This document shows, piece by piece, positions 12,135 to 23,114 of a stretch of DNA of 42,638 nucleotides (the first letter of the stretch is position 1; each line of letters starts with the position of its first letter). The position numbers were made by a program, and so were the translations under genes. Location: positions 1 through 42,638 of the forward strand of contig JAUCBJ010004712.1 of assembly GCA_032718475.1 (NCBI GenBank). The letters are read 5' to 3'. The notes beneath the pieces are model-generated. The model saw only the letters and a list, made by a program, of their open reading frames with translations, made no database searches and had not been told where the DNA came from. This DNA comes from Nemertoderma westbladi. Its lineage: Eukaryota; Xenacoelomorpha; Nemertodermatida; Nemertodermatidae.

Positions 12135-12362
12135 TGACTAATGGTAGTGTTGGTTCTGTAATGGCAGTGTGGGGAGGGAGCATTATTATGTGTTGGCTGA
12201 CTAATTGTAGTGGTGGTTCTGTAATGGCAGTGTGGCTATTACTAGTGTGTGGAGGGAGCAATATTATGTGTTGGCTGACTAATGGTAGTGGTGGTTCTGT
12301 AATGGCAGTGTGGCTATTACTAGTGTGGAGAGGGAGCATTATTATGTGTTGGCTGACTAATG
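12135..12362. repeat. three-unit imperfect tandem repeat (63, 78 and 78 bp)
   Basis: Each unit starts with TGACTAATGGTAGTGGTGG (or a close variant) and ends in ATTATGTGTTGGC. Units start at 12135, 12198 and 12276. The first lacks the 15-bp block around CTATTACTAGTGTG. It lies just after the minisatellite. Confidence 0.85.
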
Positions 12363-12743
12363 ATAATAATTATATTAGTAACTACCTATCTTATCTACTG
12401 TGATTACTGGGAAATAGTTATTTATTATGGCGATAAATGATTCTTATCTTTGGTAATCAGTTATAGATCTGATAAAACCCCAAAAGGCCATACCCACCCG
12501 GTACCTATTTACTAGACCTCACACTTTTTGCGAGGTACTAAACAGTTTGCGGTTACCCAGTCTGCCGCTAGGGGGTAAAAGTAATTATAGTGGCGGTGGG
12601 GAATCTCTTTATATTTTGCTTAGGATTCTTTACAGTTGACACACATCATAAATTATGTCACGTGCTGTGCGAAGTCCCCCACGTCGTGTATCGTAATATA
12701 TTATAAAGCAATTTGAGGGGAAACTTCTGACTAACAACATAAA
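12363..12743. other. non-coding spacer
   Basis: No gene, repeat or RNA recognised. Confidence 0.5.
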
Positions 12744-13076
12744 CAGGGTTGCCACTCTAGTTCAGTTTCAATTTTCCCTGACTTTTCCCTGACATTACCC
12801 TGACTTTTTGAAAAAATTCCCTGACTGCTGTTACACAACATTTTTATAGAATATAGTGGCCGCTTTATTATATTCCAAACAAAGCTAAGAGTTAAACGAA
12901 TAGAGTGCACATGGCTAGCGAAGCGAGCAGAGAAAATTTTACAGATTTTCGCTTTTATGACACATTTCCTGTATATATCCTGACTTTTCCCTGATTTGTC
13001 CATTATTTACTAGAATTCCCTGACATTTCAAGAAAAAATTATATTCCCTGACTATTCCAGTTGAGTGGCAACCCTG
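12744..13076. mobile_element. hAT-like MITE, 333 bp
   Basis: The ends are perfect inverted repeats of 14 bp (CAGGGTTGCCACTC at the left, its complement at the right), continuing with weaker matching. CAGGG-type ends are typical of hAT transposons. The pentamer ATAAA flanks both ends, which may be a short target-site duplication; most hAT elements give 8 bp, so this is atypical. The interior has about nine copies of a TCCCTGACTTTT-like word, mostly near the two ends. Such subterminal repeats commonly bind transposase. No coding capacity. Confidence 0.8.
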
Positions 13077-14320
13077 ATAAAGGCATCAGATAATGTTAAT
13101 ATTGAGTTTTAGAAAACATGAATACTACGGTTTTGAATTCCTCTCGCAAACTATTCAATAGTAATATCTTAAAATGCAATGAAGGAAATAATCTCAAAGA
13201 CAACCATATACTTATTACATACAATACGCATCGCATACGCAATGAAATTAAGCCAAAAGCTATTACATAACATTAAAGGAGTGTTTTCACCAGGAATATC
13301 TAAACTATATATATTACAACGTCTTTGTTCAAGGTTGATATTTTTTGCTCCCTTTTCTGTTGCATTTCAGTACGCTTCAATTATTTTATATGGATGCAAA
13401 AAAAGGGCAGGAAAATTCAATGGAAAAGGGGGCAAAAACGAAAAAGTGAAAAACACTTCTTTAAGAGTTACGATTATCATAAAAATAAACTAAGCAAATT
13501 CAAATCACAATAATTTATTTACTGTACAATCATAAACGGAAATATACTTTGGTATTAATTGGGAGATACCAGGTTCAAACCCACGCGACATCCAAAAAGC
13601 TGATATTGAATTACAAATACAGATATATTTTCTAAGCCCATAGTAAAAGGCCGAAAATGTATTGTCCATGATGTCCCGCACTAAACGAGGGCATTCTTAG
13701 TATTATTATTGAACACCACATGGCACTATTTATGCACCATGTACCAAATCAATACCAAAATGTAATCAAATATCTTAATCATAATCAGTTACGTCATACT
13801 AATAATAGGAATTTGAAGCCAAGACAATAATTAACAAGGCTCATCGACAAATAGGTTTGTTTACTAATGTTTGAAATGCAACTGGCGGAATGCAACAAAC
13901 ACGAAATAACATCATCAAACTATTATCAATAAACTATAAAGTGTAACGAAGACGTATAAGAAATAAAAGAACCTGTGCTAGAATTTACTGCTCAAATATA
14001 ATGTAATTGTGACTCTGTCTGTGCCCTGTGCGAAAATGTATCTACATTTCATTAGTAAAACCTTTACATTTTGTAAAAAAAATCCGTTTATTCATGTTAT
14101 TCCAGAATTAAAGAACTAATTATATAATCTAAACCCACAAGGAATATTAAATATAAAGTACAAAAAATACAGCAGACGTACCGGTACAGTATTAATAAAA
14201 GGAAATTCAACACACTAAATAACTTGTCATGATGGAATATCCAATCAATTTATCTACTAAACTAATTATTTGTATATTAATATTAGGATGGACCCGGAAT
14301 GGGTACCACTGTCAGTGCAA
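13077..14320. other. intergenic stretch without recognisable gene
   Basis: AT-rich. A B-box-like GGTTCAAACCC at about 13572 has no convincing A box upstream. Open frames of 60-105 codons around 13180-13510 resemble nothing I know. Confidence 0.5.
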
Positions 14321-15110
14321 CCAACGGTGGTGCTGCTGTGTCCTGGGTGCGGGTCCGGTACCACTGTCAGTGCAACGGTGCTGCCGTGTCCTGGGTACGG
14401 GTCCGGTACCCCTGTCAGTACAACGGTGCTGCTGTGTCCTGGGTACGGGTCCGGTACCCCTGTCAGCGCAACGGTGCTGCCGTGTCCTGGGTACGGGTCC
14501 GGTACCCCTGTCAGCGCAACGGTGCTGCCGTGTCCTGGGTGCGGGTCCGGTACCCCTGTCAGAGCAACGGTGTTGCCGTGTCCTGGGTGCGGGTCCGGTA
14601 CCACTGTCAGTGCAACGGTGCTGCCGTGTCCTGGGTACGGGTCCGGTACCCCTGTCAGCGCAACGGTGCTGCCGTGTCCTGGGTACGGGTCCGGTACCCC
14701 TGTCAGAGCAACGGTGTTGCCGTGTCCTGGGTGCGGGTCCGGTACCACTGTCAGTGCAACGGTGCTGCCGTGTCCTGGGTACGGGTCCGGTACCCCTGTC
14801 AGTACAACGGTGCTGCTGTGTCCTGGGTACGGGTCCGGTACCCCTGTCAGCGCAACGGTGCTGCCGTGTCCTGGGTATGGGTCCGGTACCCCTGTCAGTG
14901 CAACGGTGCTGCTGTGTCCTGGGTACGGGTCCGGTACCCCTGTCAGAGCAACGGTGTTGCCGTGTCCTGGGTACGGGTCCGGTACCCCTGTCAGTGCAAC
15001 GGTGCTGCCGTGTCCTGGGTAGGGGTCCGGTACCCCTGTCAGAGCAACGGTGCTGCCGTGTCCTGGGTACGGGTCCGGTACCCCTGTCAGTGCAACGGTG
15101 CTGCCGTGCA
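14321..15110. repeat. 48-bp GC-rich minisatellite, about 16 copies
   Basis: Each unit contains TGTCCTGGGTACGGGTCCGG followed by TACCCCTGTCAG and GCAACGGTGCTGC. Variants (GTACGGG or GTGCGGG; TACCCC or TACCAC; AGTGCAAC, AGCGCAAC, AGAGCAAC, AGTACAAC) recur in a partly ordered way. The combination at 14341 returns exactly eight units (384 bp) later at 14725, which suggests segmental duplication inside the array. As 48 is a multiple of 3 and the unit has no stops, frames on both strands stay open for about 250-330 codons. The GTACC-centred inverted repeats and GC content contrast sharply with the AT-rich flanks. Confidence 0.93.
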
Positions 15111-16070
15111 AATGTGTTCAAATTACAACAAAATGATGAAAACAATATTCAAATTTCCAAAACTCGCCTCGCACACGTCAAAATAATGCAGAACCAATGG
15201 AAAAAGGTATAACAAATATCATATGAATGAAAGAATAAAATACAGTATAAGTTGTACTACTACTACAAAAAGGTTGTGTTTTACAGAAATAACACACCAA
15301 AAAGGAGAGTCAAGTTGATTCAGAACAAATGTCTAAATCAACGCCATTTCCGTTAGAACTATTGATTCAGTTGCTCTTGTCGCTGGACTGAATAATAAAC
15401 GTCAATTCCTATATTTTGTCAACGACTCATTATTTATCTATATTAACAAAAATACCAAAGCTAAATAACGGGTAAACAAACCAAAGCTGCGCAATTAGAT
15501 AAACATGGAAGATGGAGCAATAACGTCAGCAATGAACGCATATGCCAGTACAGAACACGAACGGAAAATTAGCATTACTTGAAAACTGGATATAATAACT
15601 CACTTAATATTCATAAAAAGTAATCAACTTACTAGTATTGTACAAATCAAATAAATAATGAAACAAAATATAAAGCTGACACTATTGACACTGTCGAAAA
15701 GGTGAAGACTCGAGGAGACTTAGATAGCTAGCGGTGGTTATAAGATCGCACTCGCGCTCGGGGAATATCTGTATATATCCGAATAGCTAAGCTAATTCGC
15801 GGAGAAAATAATGAAGGCAGCTTTAGCACGAGAATCGGAACCGCTTAAATCAAAACTATGGTTAACTATAATAATGTAACCAAACTGAATATATTTTATA
15901 AGTAAATAAAACTTCCGTGAACCAAACAACCACTCTTACGAGTTGCGACCCACCGTCAGCATAAATCTACGGAGAAACCAATTCAGAAAGCTTTAAATTC
16001 TATGAAAACAGCGGAAGATACGACGGAAACCTAAATAAATCAACCGAATGTTCTAGAACACCAATACGGT
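15111..16070. other. spacer downstream of testin
   Basis: AT-rich non-coding sequence. It should hold the 3' UTR of the testin gene, which reads leftward into it. I could not place a clear polyadenylation signal on the minus strand close to the stop codon. Confidence 0.5.
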
Positions 16071-17303
16071 CTACCTAGCCGCGCAAACCTTGGACTTACA
16101 GGCCTTGGAGCAAAAAACGAGCGGCTGACCGGACTTGGGCAGGAATTGCTTCTTTACGAGCGGAATTCCGCAACCTGCGCAGGAGAAGCACGCGTCGACG
16201 GCGTGCCAATGGAACTCGTTGTAGGAAAGACGTTGTTCGTCCGCAGCTATCGGTCGCTTACACCCGGAGCAACGCTTAGCGTGCAGCGTCTCGTAGCAAC
16301 TCAAACAAAAGGGGTGATTCTCCTTGGCGACGTATTTCATCCCTCCCAACGGGGAGTCACAATGCCAACAGCAGAAGTGCTTGAGATGCCAATCGCAATC
16401 CTCAGCCTGGGTGTATTCCCTCGCGAATATAAGCTCGTCGCACGCCGTACAGCGCGGCCTGCAGGTGTTGCCGTAATGTCGGCCGCAATAAACCTTCCCG
16501 TCTTTCCAGAAGTAAATTAAATCGCATAACATCTCGTTGCAAGTCGCGCAAACGAAGCAACGCGGATGCCAGCAGACGTTGGGTCCGGCTCGCGCTGCGA
16601 ACACCGCGACCTCGCCAGGCTTCATCGCCATCTCGCACTTGTTGCAATGCCATTTAGCAGCTCCCTCATGCTCCTGCACTTCTCCAACCCCCAACGCCTC
16701 GGCTTTGTACTGGTTAACAAACAGCATGAGTTTCTCTTTCTCCAACTCCGTTAGGTTGTCGCAGTACTCCGGCGCTTGGTCGTGGCTCGGTAACTGTTCG
16801 TTCATCATGCGGGTGCGTTCCGACGCCCCCGATGTTCCTACGATCGGCTGCTTCTCCGTGGGTAGCGACTGCATGTAGAGTCGCGCTACCCGGTCCGATA
16901 CATTGTAGGGGATCCACTCGAAGTTGGTTGTCACGTTCTCTCCGACACCTTCGATGTCATCGCGATCCTGCGGCATATCGATGCAGATCTTCTTGAAACC
17001 GGTATACTTCTCGTGGTGCTCGGGGTCGTCGAATAAACGACCGATCTTCCGGGCGACTTCCAGGTTGGGGTTCTGGATGTCGTGGTCCCACGGCGGGCAG
17101 CGGCAGTTCTTACATATCTTGCGCCAGAAGTGGAGGTCGAGTCCCGGGCAGGCGTCCTCGCATTTTAGGCAGGGCGCCCCGAAGCCCAGCTCGTGTCCGA
17201 TTACCGGTTGCTGTTTCTTCACTCGGATTTCGTCGATAAGTCGGATGGAATCGTAGGGAACGCCGCTCTCTGGGTTAATCGCTGAGTCGCCTTCTCCTTC
17301 CAT
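16071..17303 (-). CDS. TES: testin (PET domain and three LIM domains), intronless
   Basis: A 410-residue protein, complete and unbroken; vertebrate testin is about 420. Testin is a focal-adhesion and cytoskeletal scaffold whose LIM domains bind partners such as zyxin and, in vertebrates, Mena. A Cys-rich N-terminal part (residues 36-70, HELGFGAPCLKCEDACPG) matches the testin-specific region. A PET domain follows at about 122-207 (NFEWIPYNVSD ... KQPIVGTSGA ... LPSHDQAPEYC ... YKAEALGVGEV). LIM1 is at about 220-281, LIM2 at 285-339 and LIM3 at 345-402, each with its Cys/His zinc ligands. I chose the ATG at 17301-17303 because it precedes all conserved sequence and has a good context (A at -3, G at +4). 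The coding region is clearly GC-richer than its flanks and has no introns, whereas vertebrate TES is split by several. This is either an expressed retrocopy or lineage-specific intron loss. Orthology to testin, not Prickle, is supported by length and the N-terminal region. Confidence 0.95.
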   Translation of the reverse strand: MEGEGDSAINPESGVPYDSIRLIDEIRVKKQQPVIGHELGFGAPCLKCEDACPGLDLHFWRKICKNCRCPPWDHDIQNPNLEVARKIGRLFDDPEHHEKYTGFKKICIDMPQDRDDIEGVGENVTTNFEWIPYNVSDRVARLYMQSLPTEKQPIVGTSGASERTRMMNEQLPSHDQAPEYCDNLTELEKEKLMLFVNQYKAEALGVGEVQEHEGAAKWHCNKCEMAMKPGEVAVFAARAGPNVCWHPRCFVCATCNEMLCDLIYFWKDGKVYCGRHYGNTCRPRCTACDELIFAREYTQAEDCDWHLKHFCCWHCDSPLGGMKYVAKENHPFCLSCYETLHAKRCSGCKRPIAADEQRLSYNEFHWHAVDACFSCAGCGIPLVKKQFLPKSGQPLVFCSKACKSKVCAAR

Positions 17304-18471
17304 GTTAAGATGTTTAAGGGTTGATCGATGATCGATATTGTGTAGGCCAACTGCTGAACTGACTGACCGGGGTTAGCGTTAGACTGTTAGAATGGAATTG
17401 GAGAAATGGCCTGATGGCAGAATGGATATATTTCTGTATTTGAAAATGTTTATTTATAAATAAGGTTTACTGGTTTTGGTTTGGGCCTACAGAACAATTT
17501 TTTTGTTACCCGGTAGTTCAATTTACTGATTTAATTAAATGAATCCAAATGAAATTTGTCCGTATATACTGATATAGGCCTACATCAGTTCATACTGACA
17601 TATGACAGATATATCTGTATATAGCATTATAACAATAACACCCGTAGGCATCTGGCCCAGGCCTGCAAAAGTACAAAAATTGACAAAGCTTCAAAATTGA
17701 GGTTAATATTCCAGTATTCTGCAGTGTAAATTACACGTTACAGTCTGACAGTATACTGCAGTACTGGCTTACTGGCAGTCCTGCAGTGCAGCAGTAAGAT
17801 AGGCCTGCTTTATATTGGAAACGAAAGTATTATATTCATACCTGCATTCAGCTATACAGTATATAAATATCTCGTATATCTATCTCGTAAATGGTATTAA
17901 AGTAGTATAGTATTTGCGGCAAATGTATTTATGTTTGTCTGGAATTGTACTGTATTTATTTAGTATTATATTGTTGGATTAATTCCAAGGGCATACAGAA
18001 GTCAATAATGAAATTTCAGACGTGAACAAACCTGGGTATTTGACGGCGGAATTCAAAGTAAAGCGATAAGAGCATGCTACAGTATCTTAATCTTATTAAG
18101 CCAGAAAGCGGGTCGGTCTTTTTCTGATTTTAGAGTGCTGCATTAGTAATGCACTCTGTTTCAGTACAATGTGTGTGGTATTAAATCTAATAAGTGCGGT
18201 ATCATGATAAAATAAGTGCGGCAAGGCTTTAGACACTGTATTTTATTGGTGATTATTTTATTAAATCTATTTCATTACCAACACTACCTTATTGAATTTT
18301 TCAATCTGTTCTACTTCACACTTTAAATTCACTAAAAATATCTTCCCAACTATAACAGTTTTATTATAAAGAAGGTCGCACCGAGTCTATACATACCTTA
18401 CAACCTTAGTAAAATTCACATCCAATCATTCCATACATTTCATACATTAATTCAATTCATTCGTATATTGC
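17304..18471. promoter_or_regulatory. testin upstream region, otherwise non-coding
   Basis: Contains the presumed testin promoter and 5' UTR. A palindrome-rich TGATCGATGATCGATATTG lies at 17322-17340, just upstream of the ATG. No TATA box at a firm distance is evident, and no upstream exon was recognised. The rest is AT-rich with no gene. Confidence 0.3.
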
Positions 18472-18565
18472 CTCACCAGGCAGATGGTAACTAATGGCTA
18501 GTCGGTGGTAGAGTGCTCTCATTTCCAATTTGAGTGCACTGCCACTGCAACTTGCAACATTTCAT
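18472..18565 (+). mobile_element. LINE-A copy 3, first fragment (5' region)
   Basis: Matches the 5' region of LINE-A copy 1 around 7795-7885: CAGATGGT, then TGGCTGGTC/TGGCTAGTC, then AGAGTG, then TTTGAGTGCACT. It breaks off after CTGCAACTTGCA and the next part of the LINE-A sequence resumes at about 19836. Confidence 0.7.
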
Positions 18566-19835
18566 AGACATTCGATAATGTTCAGCGGGGGATACTGTTC
18601 AACAGACTATATCGTGTTATAAATCCACAAATATGTCGTGTACTCATCCACTATTAGTACTATCACTCCATTAGTATGATATTTATGAGATCTGGAACAG
18701 TAACTGACACGGAAGGCTTCCCAGCAAAGATTGGAGTCAAACAGGGTTCTCTCCTGGGACTATTCTCTCTATTTAACTTTTACATAAAACATATCCACCA
18801 TAACTACAATGATGAAGATTGCTACGAATTGCTTACCTCATACCCAATCCACTGCTGGTCCTTCTCATACGCGGATGATTTATTTCTACTGTATAACTAT
18901 AAGCACATCACAGTTTAACATCGAGTTAGAAATAGACTCGATAATTCTAAAATTAGAGAAGGTGGGCTTACAGATCAATATGAACAAGTCAGGTTGGTAG
19001 AGGATCACCTGATCCCCCAAACAACGACACACCTCACTTTCATCGGGTACAAAATCCCTCGAGATAACCGGTTCATATATCAGGAGTGCCTTAGACTTGT
19101 TGATTCATTAGCAGAGTGCTTCATCTATCTGGGATGGACAATCGAGCGTATCCCCATCGAAACACTATCAACACTTTGGAAATCTTACTCTTTGCCAATA
19201 TTTCGCTATAGTTTTCCGTGTTACCTAGGAGCTCTAAACTCTTTACAGCGGGAGCAGTTGGAAGTGAGGTATACAGTAGAATTGCACTACGAAAACTTCT
19301 CCATATTAATGGAACATTAATTTCGTCGAACATTTTCAGCGATTGATCCGAGCCCCTAACACACAATTGCAATCAATAAAACGGACAACTGGCACCTTAA
19401 TCAACCAGCTACACTATTTGGGTCTTTGTTCAACTACAATATAAGGAAATGCGCGAAAACATATGCTGTCCCACAACTCTCGTCACTATTACAATATGAA
19501 TATCAAAAGAGTACTCTCCTGTCTGATCTTGGTACCAACGTTATGGATTCTATTGAACTGGGTCATTTGGAATTAATCAAATCAATTTATGGATCGGAGA
19601 TGGTCAGCTTCACGGCAAAGTTGGACAAAGTGAAAGCGTATCTGGAGTCAATTATAACTTAATTACATTGCTCTATCAGTTTGGTAATATTTTATTTCTA
19701 AGATTTTAATTATAATTTTGAATTAATTAATTTTTTTAGAAGGATTTAATTTTATTAGCATGTGCGGTTTTAAACTTTTTAATATAAATATTAAAAGCCA
19801 GTTTGGCTGGCGGTACGCATTGTTTGTTCGAGACT
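18566..19835 (+). mobile_element. reverse-transcriptase element inserted in LINE-A copy 3
   Basis: Decayed non-LTR reverse transcriptase. Visible motifs in order: GVKQGSLLGLFSLFNFYI near 18737, FSYADDLFLLYN near 18860 (the catalytic YADD), LEKVGLQINMNKSG near 18952, FIGYKIPRDNRF near 19040, a thumb-like part with LWKSYSLPIFRYS near 19180, and a C-terminal part ending at a TAA near 19660. A stop and frame changes break it. The N-terminal half and endonuclease are absent, so it was probably 5'-truncated. Its sequence differs from LINE-A, B and C. The exact ends are uncertain because the host sequence around them is itself repetitive (CTACTACAACTACTACTTGCA on the right). Confidence 0.65.
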
Positions 19836-20040
19836 ACTACAACTACTACTTGCACCTAGCAGTAGGGGTACAGACAGGGCATGACCTACTGTACCGTAGA
19901 ATACTGTATGAGGTGCATACAGTAGCCAATGGTGGGTCATGTGCTTTAGAGTAGCGGTATGGGCGATGGGCCCCATATCATATCTGACTCAACTGCTACT
20001 CCCACACTGCTGCCCTGTGGAATGGCAAACCATGGTGCGC
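19836..20040 (+). mobile_element. LINE-A copy 3, second fragment (5' region)
   Basis: Resumes the LINE-A 5' region: TTGCACCTAGCAGTAGGGGT (compare 7877), CCAATGGTGGGTCATGTGC (compare 7929), GATGGGCC.CATATC and CTGTGGAATGGCAAACCA (compare 8002). It is cut at 20040 by an element with long terminal inverted repeats. Confidence 0.8.
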
Positions 20041-21073
20041 TAGGAACAGCTCTTGAAGTGGGGCTTGGGATTGGTTAATAAACTATTATTTGATTGGACG
20101 TTGAAATCATGTAAGGAATGGAGAGAGGGGTCGAACTACAGTAGTAGTGTAAGGGTTTTATACTCAGTTGGCAGGTAGAAAGTGTTCCAAACGCTGTAAG
20201 GAGTGGAGAAATTGGGTGAAATCATGTACAGGTTATGTGCCTATTACACGGTTCATTGTCATTGTCATATATACGACCAACAGTATAGACAAGACATATA
20301 GATTGGAAATAATAATGTTGTTTAAGGAATAGTTTTACAGACCAATTCCTCCTTGATTTTTCAGATTCTCCTTGAATATTCTAATAAGTTTATTTCTTAT
20401 TGATAGTAATATTTACATTTTAATTTCATTCAATCATTCATTTGTAATTCATGTTTTAAAGCATTTAACAATTCGTAAACAATTAAACTCCAATTAAACA
20501 AACTCTTAATTTTATTTTCGAATGTCCTTTAGCATTTGGTCGATTTTCATTTACAGTATGTTTAGCAACAGGTCTCTAGAGCTTTTATAGCGCATCAAGT
20601 CTTATCAGTACCATGAGGCTGGTCAGCAAGCATCCCTTTACTTCTTCTTGTACTCGTCAACGGGCTAAGTGTAGTTGGGTGCACACTATATTCCAAAGCA
20701 AACATGCAATTGAACGCTGCTGTGTATAAAGGAATCTATCCCTAGTAGGCCTACTGTAGTCACATATTCCAATTGTTTTAGCATACGCTTGCAACCCTGT
20801 ATAAACCACCCTTCTACTGCCTAGGCTAATGTCACCTGCTAGTATATTCTTCTACTGTAAAGAAATTATATTGGAATAATAACCCTTACATGATTTCACC
20901 CAATTTCTCCATTCCTTACAGCGTTTGGAACACTTTCTACCTGCCAACTGAGTATAAACCCTTACACTACTACTGTAGTTCGACCCCTCTTTCCATTCCT
21001 TACATGATTTCAACGTCCAAGCAAATAATAGTTCGTTAACCAATCCCAGGCACCAATTCAAGATGTGTTCCTA
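20041..21073. mobile_element. 1.03-kb element with ~200-bp terminal inverted repeats
   Basis: The first ~205 bp, starting TAGGAACAGCTCTTGAA, reappear as the reverse complement at about 20866-21073, which reads TAGGAACACATCTTGAA from the outside in. The arms are highly similar throughout (for example GTTCCAAACGCTGTAAGG in both). The 600-bp centre has no coding capacity. Flanking TA on both sides (TA|GGAACA ... TGTTCC|TA) would fit a TA target-site duplication as in Tc1/mariner-type elements, but the outermost two bases can also be read as part of the repeat. It splits a LINE-A 5' region. Confidence 0.75.
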
Positions 21074-21232
21074 CTAAACCAGCACTAGAGAGAGAGCGGC
21101 GAACACTTCTGGAGTCACTTTCCTGACGACCTTTCTGGCCCAAACCTTGAGTCACTAGGGAGGCTCTAGATTGCGAGGTGGATAGGTATTCTGGAGTTGG
21201 ACACTACAGTACTCTCACGGTCCACCCTGTTT
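21074..21232 (+). mobile_element. LINE-A copy 3, third fragment (5' region)
   Basis: Continues LINE-A sequence matching copy 1 at about 8188-8335: GAGAGAGAGCGGCGAAC, CTTTCTGGCCCAAACC, AGGGAGGCTCTAGATTGCGAGG, ATTCTGGAGTTGGA. About 150 bp present in copy 1 between the second and third fragments is missing. The LINE-A similarity ends near 21232. Confidence 0.75.
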
Positions 21233-22925
21233 GCTAACAACGCAACGCAAAGAAACGATATAATTTGTACAGTACTTACTGTATATTAGAACCTTATCTT
21301 GATCCTTGTAGGCATATATATAGCCTCTTATTACAGTATTATACCGTTTCTTTATCAGTCTTTATTCGTTTATCCCATCTAGTCATGTCGCTTTAGTTAT
21401 TTCCGCTTGTTTACTATAAACCTCCCTCTGTGGCTCGCCCAGTAGGCCTAGGCTTACTTTACATAAATACACTCGCACTCGGACTCATGTCATAACGTTG
21501 CTAAGTGATATTTTAAACTTGGTTTAGTTACAAAAAAATATTATTAATCCAACTGTATAAATAGATTAACTGAAAAGTAAGTTGAATCGTACCGTCTCTA
21601 ATTTGTACAGTAGATGCCATAGCCTCCACTGTCAAATACAACCAACAGTAGGCGCGTTGTCGGCCGATTGCCATTATCAATGGCATGTCAAACAAATAAC
21701 TAAAGGATAATATACACCATGTTAATTTGCACTTGTATAATGAATGTGAATGTAATAATTAACTCATTATTTTTCTTAATTATTAATATTAAAATGAAGC
21801 TCATTACCAGTACGGTAAAATACTAAAGTAAAATATAGAAATGTGACGGAATAATTATTGTATTTGAGATTAGGTTTATTTTACGATTCTCTCAACTCTC
21901 AACAGCAATAGACAGAGAGATGATGCAAGAAAGTAAAAGTGAGATCATTAATACCACATGAAGAAATCAAAGCAATGTTTCAATTACAATTACGGTATGT
22001 TATAGGATCAAACTTTATACAATTCAATATATCGATTTGGGCCTACAGTACAGTATATCAGTTTTATGGATGTCTGGAATTTGTTAAGTTCTCAGAACGA
22101 AAAAAATTGTCAATCTCATTTTAATTTAATACACTAAAGAACAAATAACTAATTTGTAAATTTAAGAGATATCCTCGTTAACTATACTGCCGCCCTAAGT
22201 CAAAACCATGCAACTAACTATTTTGTAAAAATGATATTTTGGTATCTGGAGCCGAAGAAGACGAGCTTTATCAATTGACAATGGTTCAAATCTCATTAGA
22301 GAGCCATTTCGAATAAATTACCAAATAATGTAAATAACAATATAAGAGTTTGATTAAGCCAGCTAAGTCAAAAACATATAACGCACATGTCGTAAATGAA
22401 AAGCATGTAACTACAGTAACTTTTACTGTATGCGTTTGACATGCAACTGACAAGTTACATTCCTTTAGCTTGGTATTGGATCTTTACAGTTACATGAATT
22501 ATGTTTATAACACATACATACAGTGACTGCACGGGCAATATATACAGTACAGAACTTCATACAGATGTACTGTAGAACCTCATAGCAACAATTCTGAAGC
22601 TCAGTAACTTGCAGAGCAAAAAAAATATGATGCCAGTAAATCACATAGCAACCAAGCTGAAGGTCTAGTTTAGTGGCAAAAACCAAATCAAGAACAATGA
22701 GGGACATTTGAAACAACAATAACATTCAGTGTATTAGGTTTTTGAATTTTTTATATACTTAACCCTTTGGTTACTAGGCCCTTTTTTAAATAGCCCGCCG
22801 AACCTAAAAATTAAGCAAACTTTAAGGCACAATTACGGCAATGCCAATCATCTAGAAGTTATGACACATTTTTAAAATGATTTTGACTTTTATCTTAAAA
22901 GGTGTCATTCATGATTGATATTCTT
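21233..22925. other. intergenic stretch without recognisable gene
   Basis: AT-rich sequence with no convincing gene. Open frames at 21939-22124 and 22465-22725 are short and have no recognisable domain. Confidence 0.5.
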
Positions 22926-22929
22926 CATA

Positions 22930-23030
22930 TCTTTTTAATTTAAAAAAATTAAATTTTTAATAATTAAAAATTAAATTTTTAATAATTAAAAATTAAATTT
23001 TTAATAATTAAAAAAAAAATTTTAATTAAA
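22930..23030. repeat. AT-only tandem repeat with palindromic 23-bp unit
   Basis: About three to four copies of a 23-bp unit (ATTAAATTTTTAATAATTAA plus AAA). Each unit is nearly self-complementary, so the tract can form cruciforms or hairpins. Confidence 0.8.
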
Positions 23031-23114
23031 AAAGGGAGAATAATTAGGGAGAGACGGGGGGGCACCTCTAGACCAGACTGCTAATGTACCCTAAACGCCG
23101 TTGCTCTACTTGTT

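Noticed and set aside
11153-12403. Open frames of 305 and 416 codons over the 31-bp array
   Set aside because: All three forward frames stay open because the unit lacks stops and its length is not a multiple of three. No coding evidence beyond the repeat.
13179-13513. Overlapping 104- and 62-codon frames
   Set aside because: AT-rich composition with Lys/Ile/Tyr bias as expected by chance; no domain.
13551-13600. Second SINE or tRNA, from GGTTCAAACCC
   Set aside because: No A box at the right distance, and no similarity to the SINE at 4870-5078.
14266-15145. Long frames on both strands over the 48-bp array
   Set aside because: Frames are open because the unit is 48 bp with no stops. Only the leader-like start is kept as a low-interest finding.
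16146-17256. Plus-strand frames opposite testin
   Set aside because: Shadows of the conserved minus-strand gene; no domain of their own.
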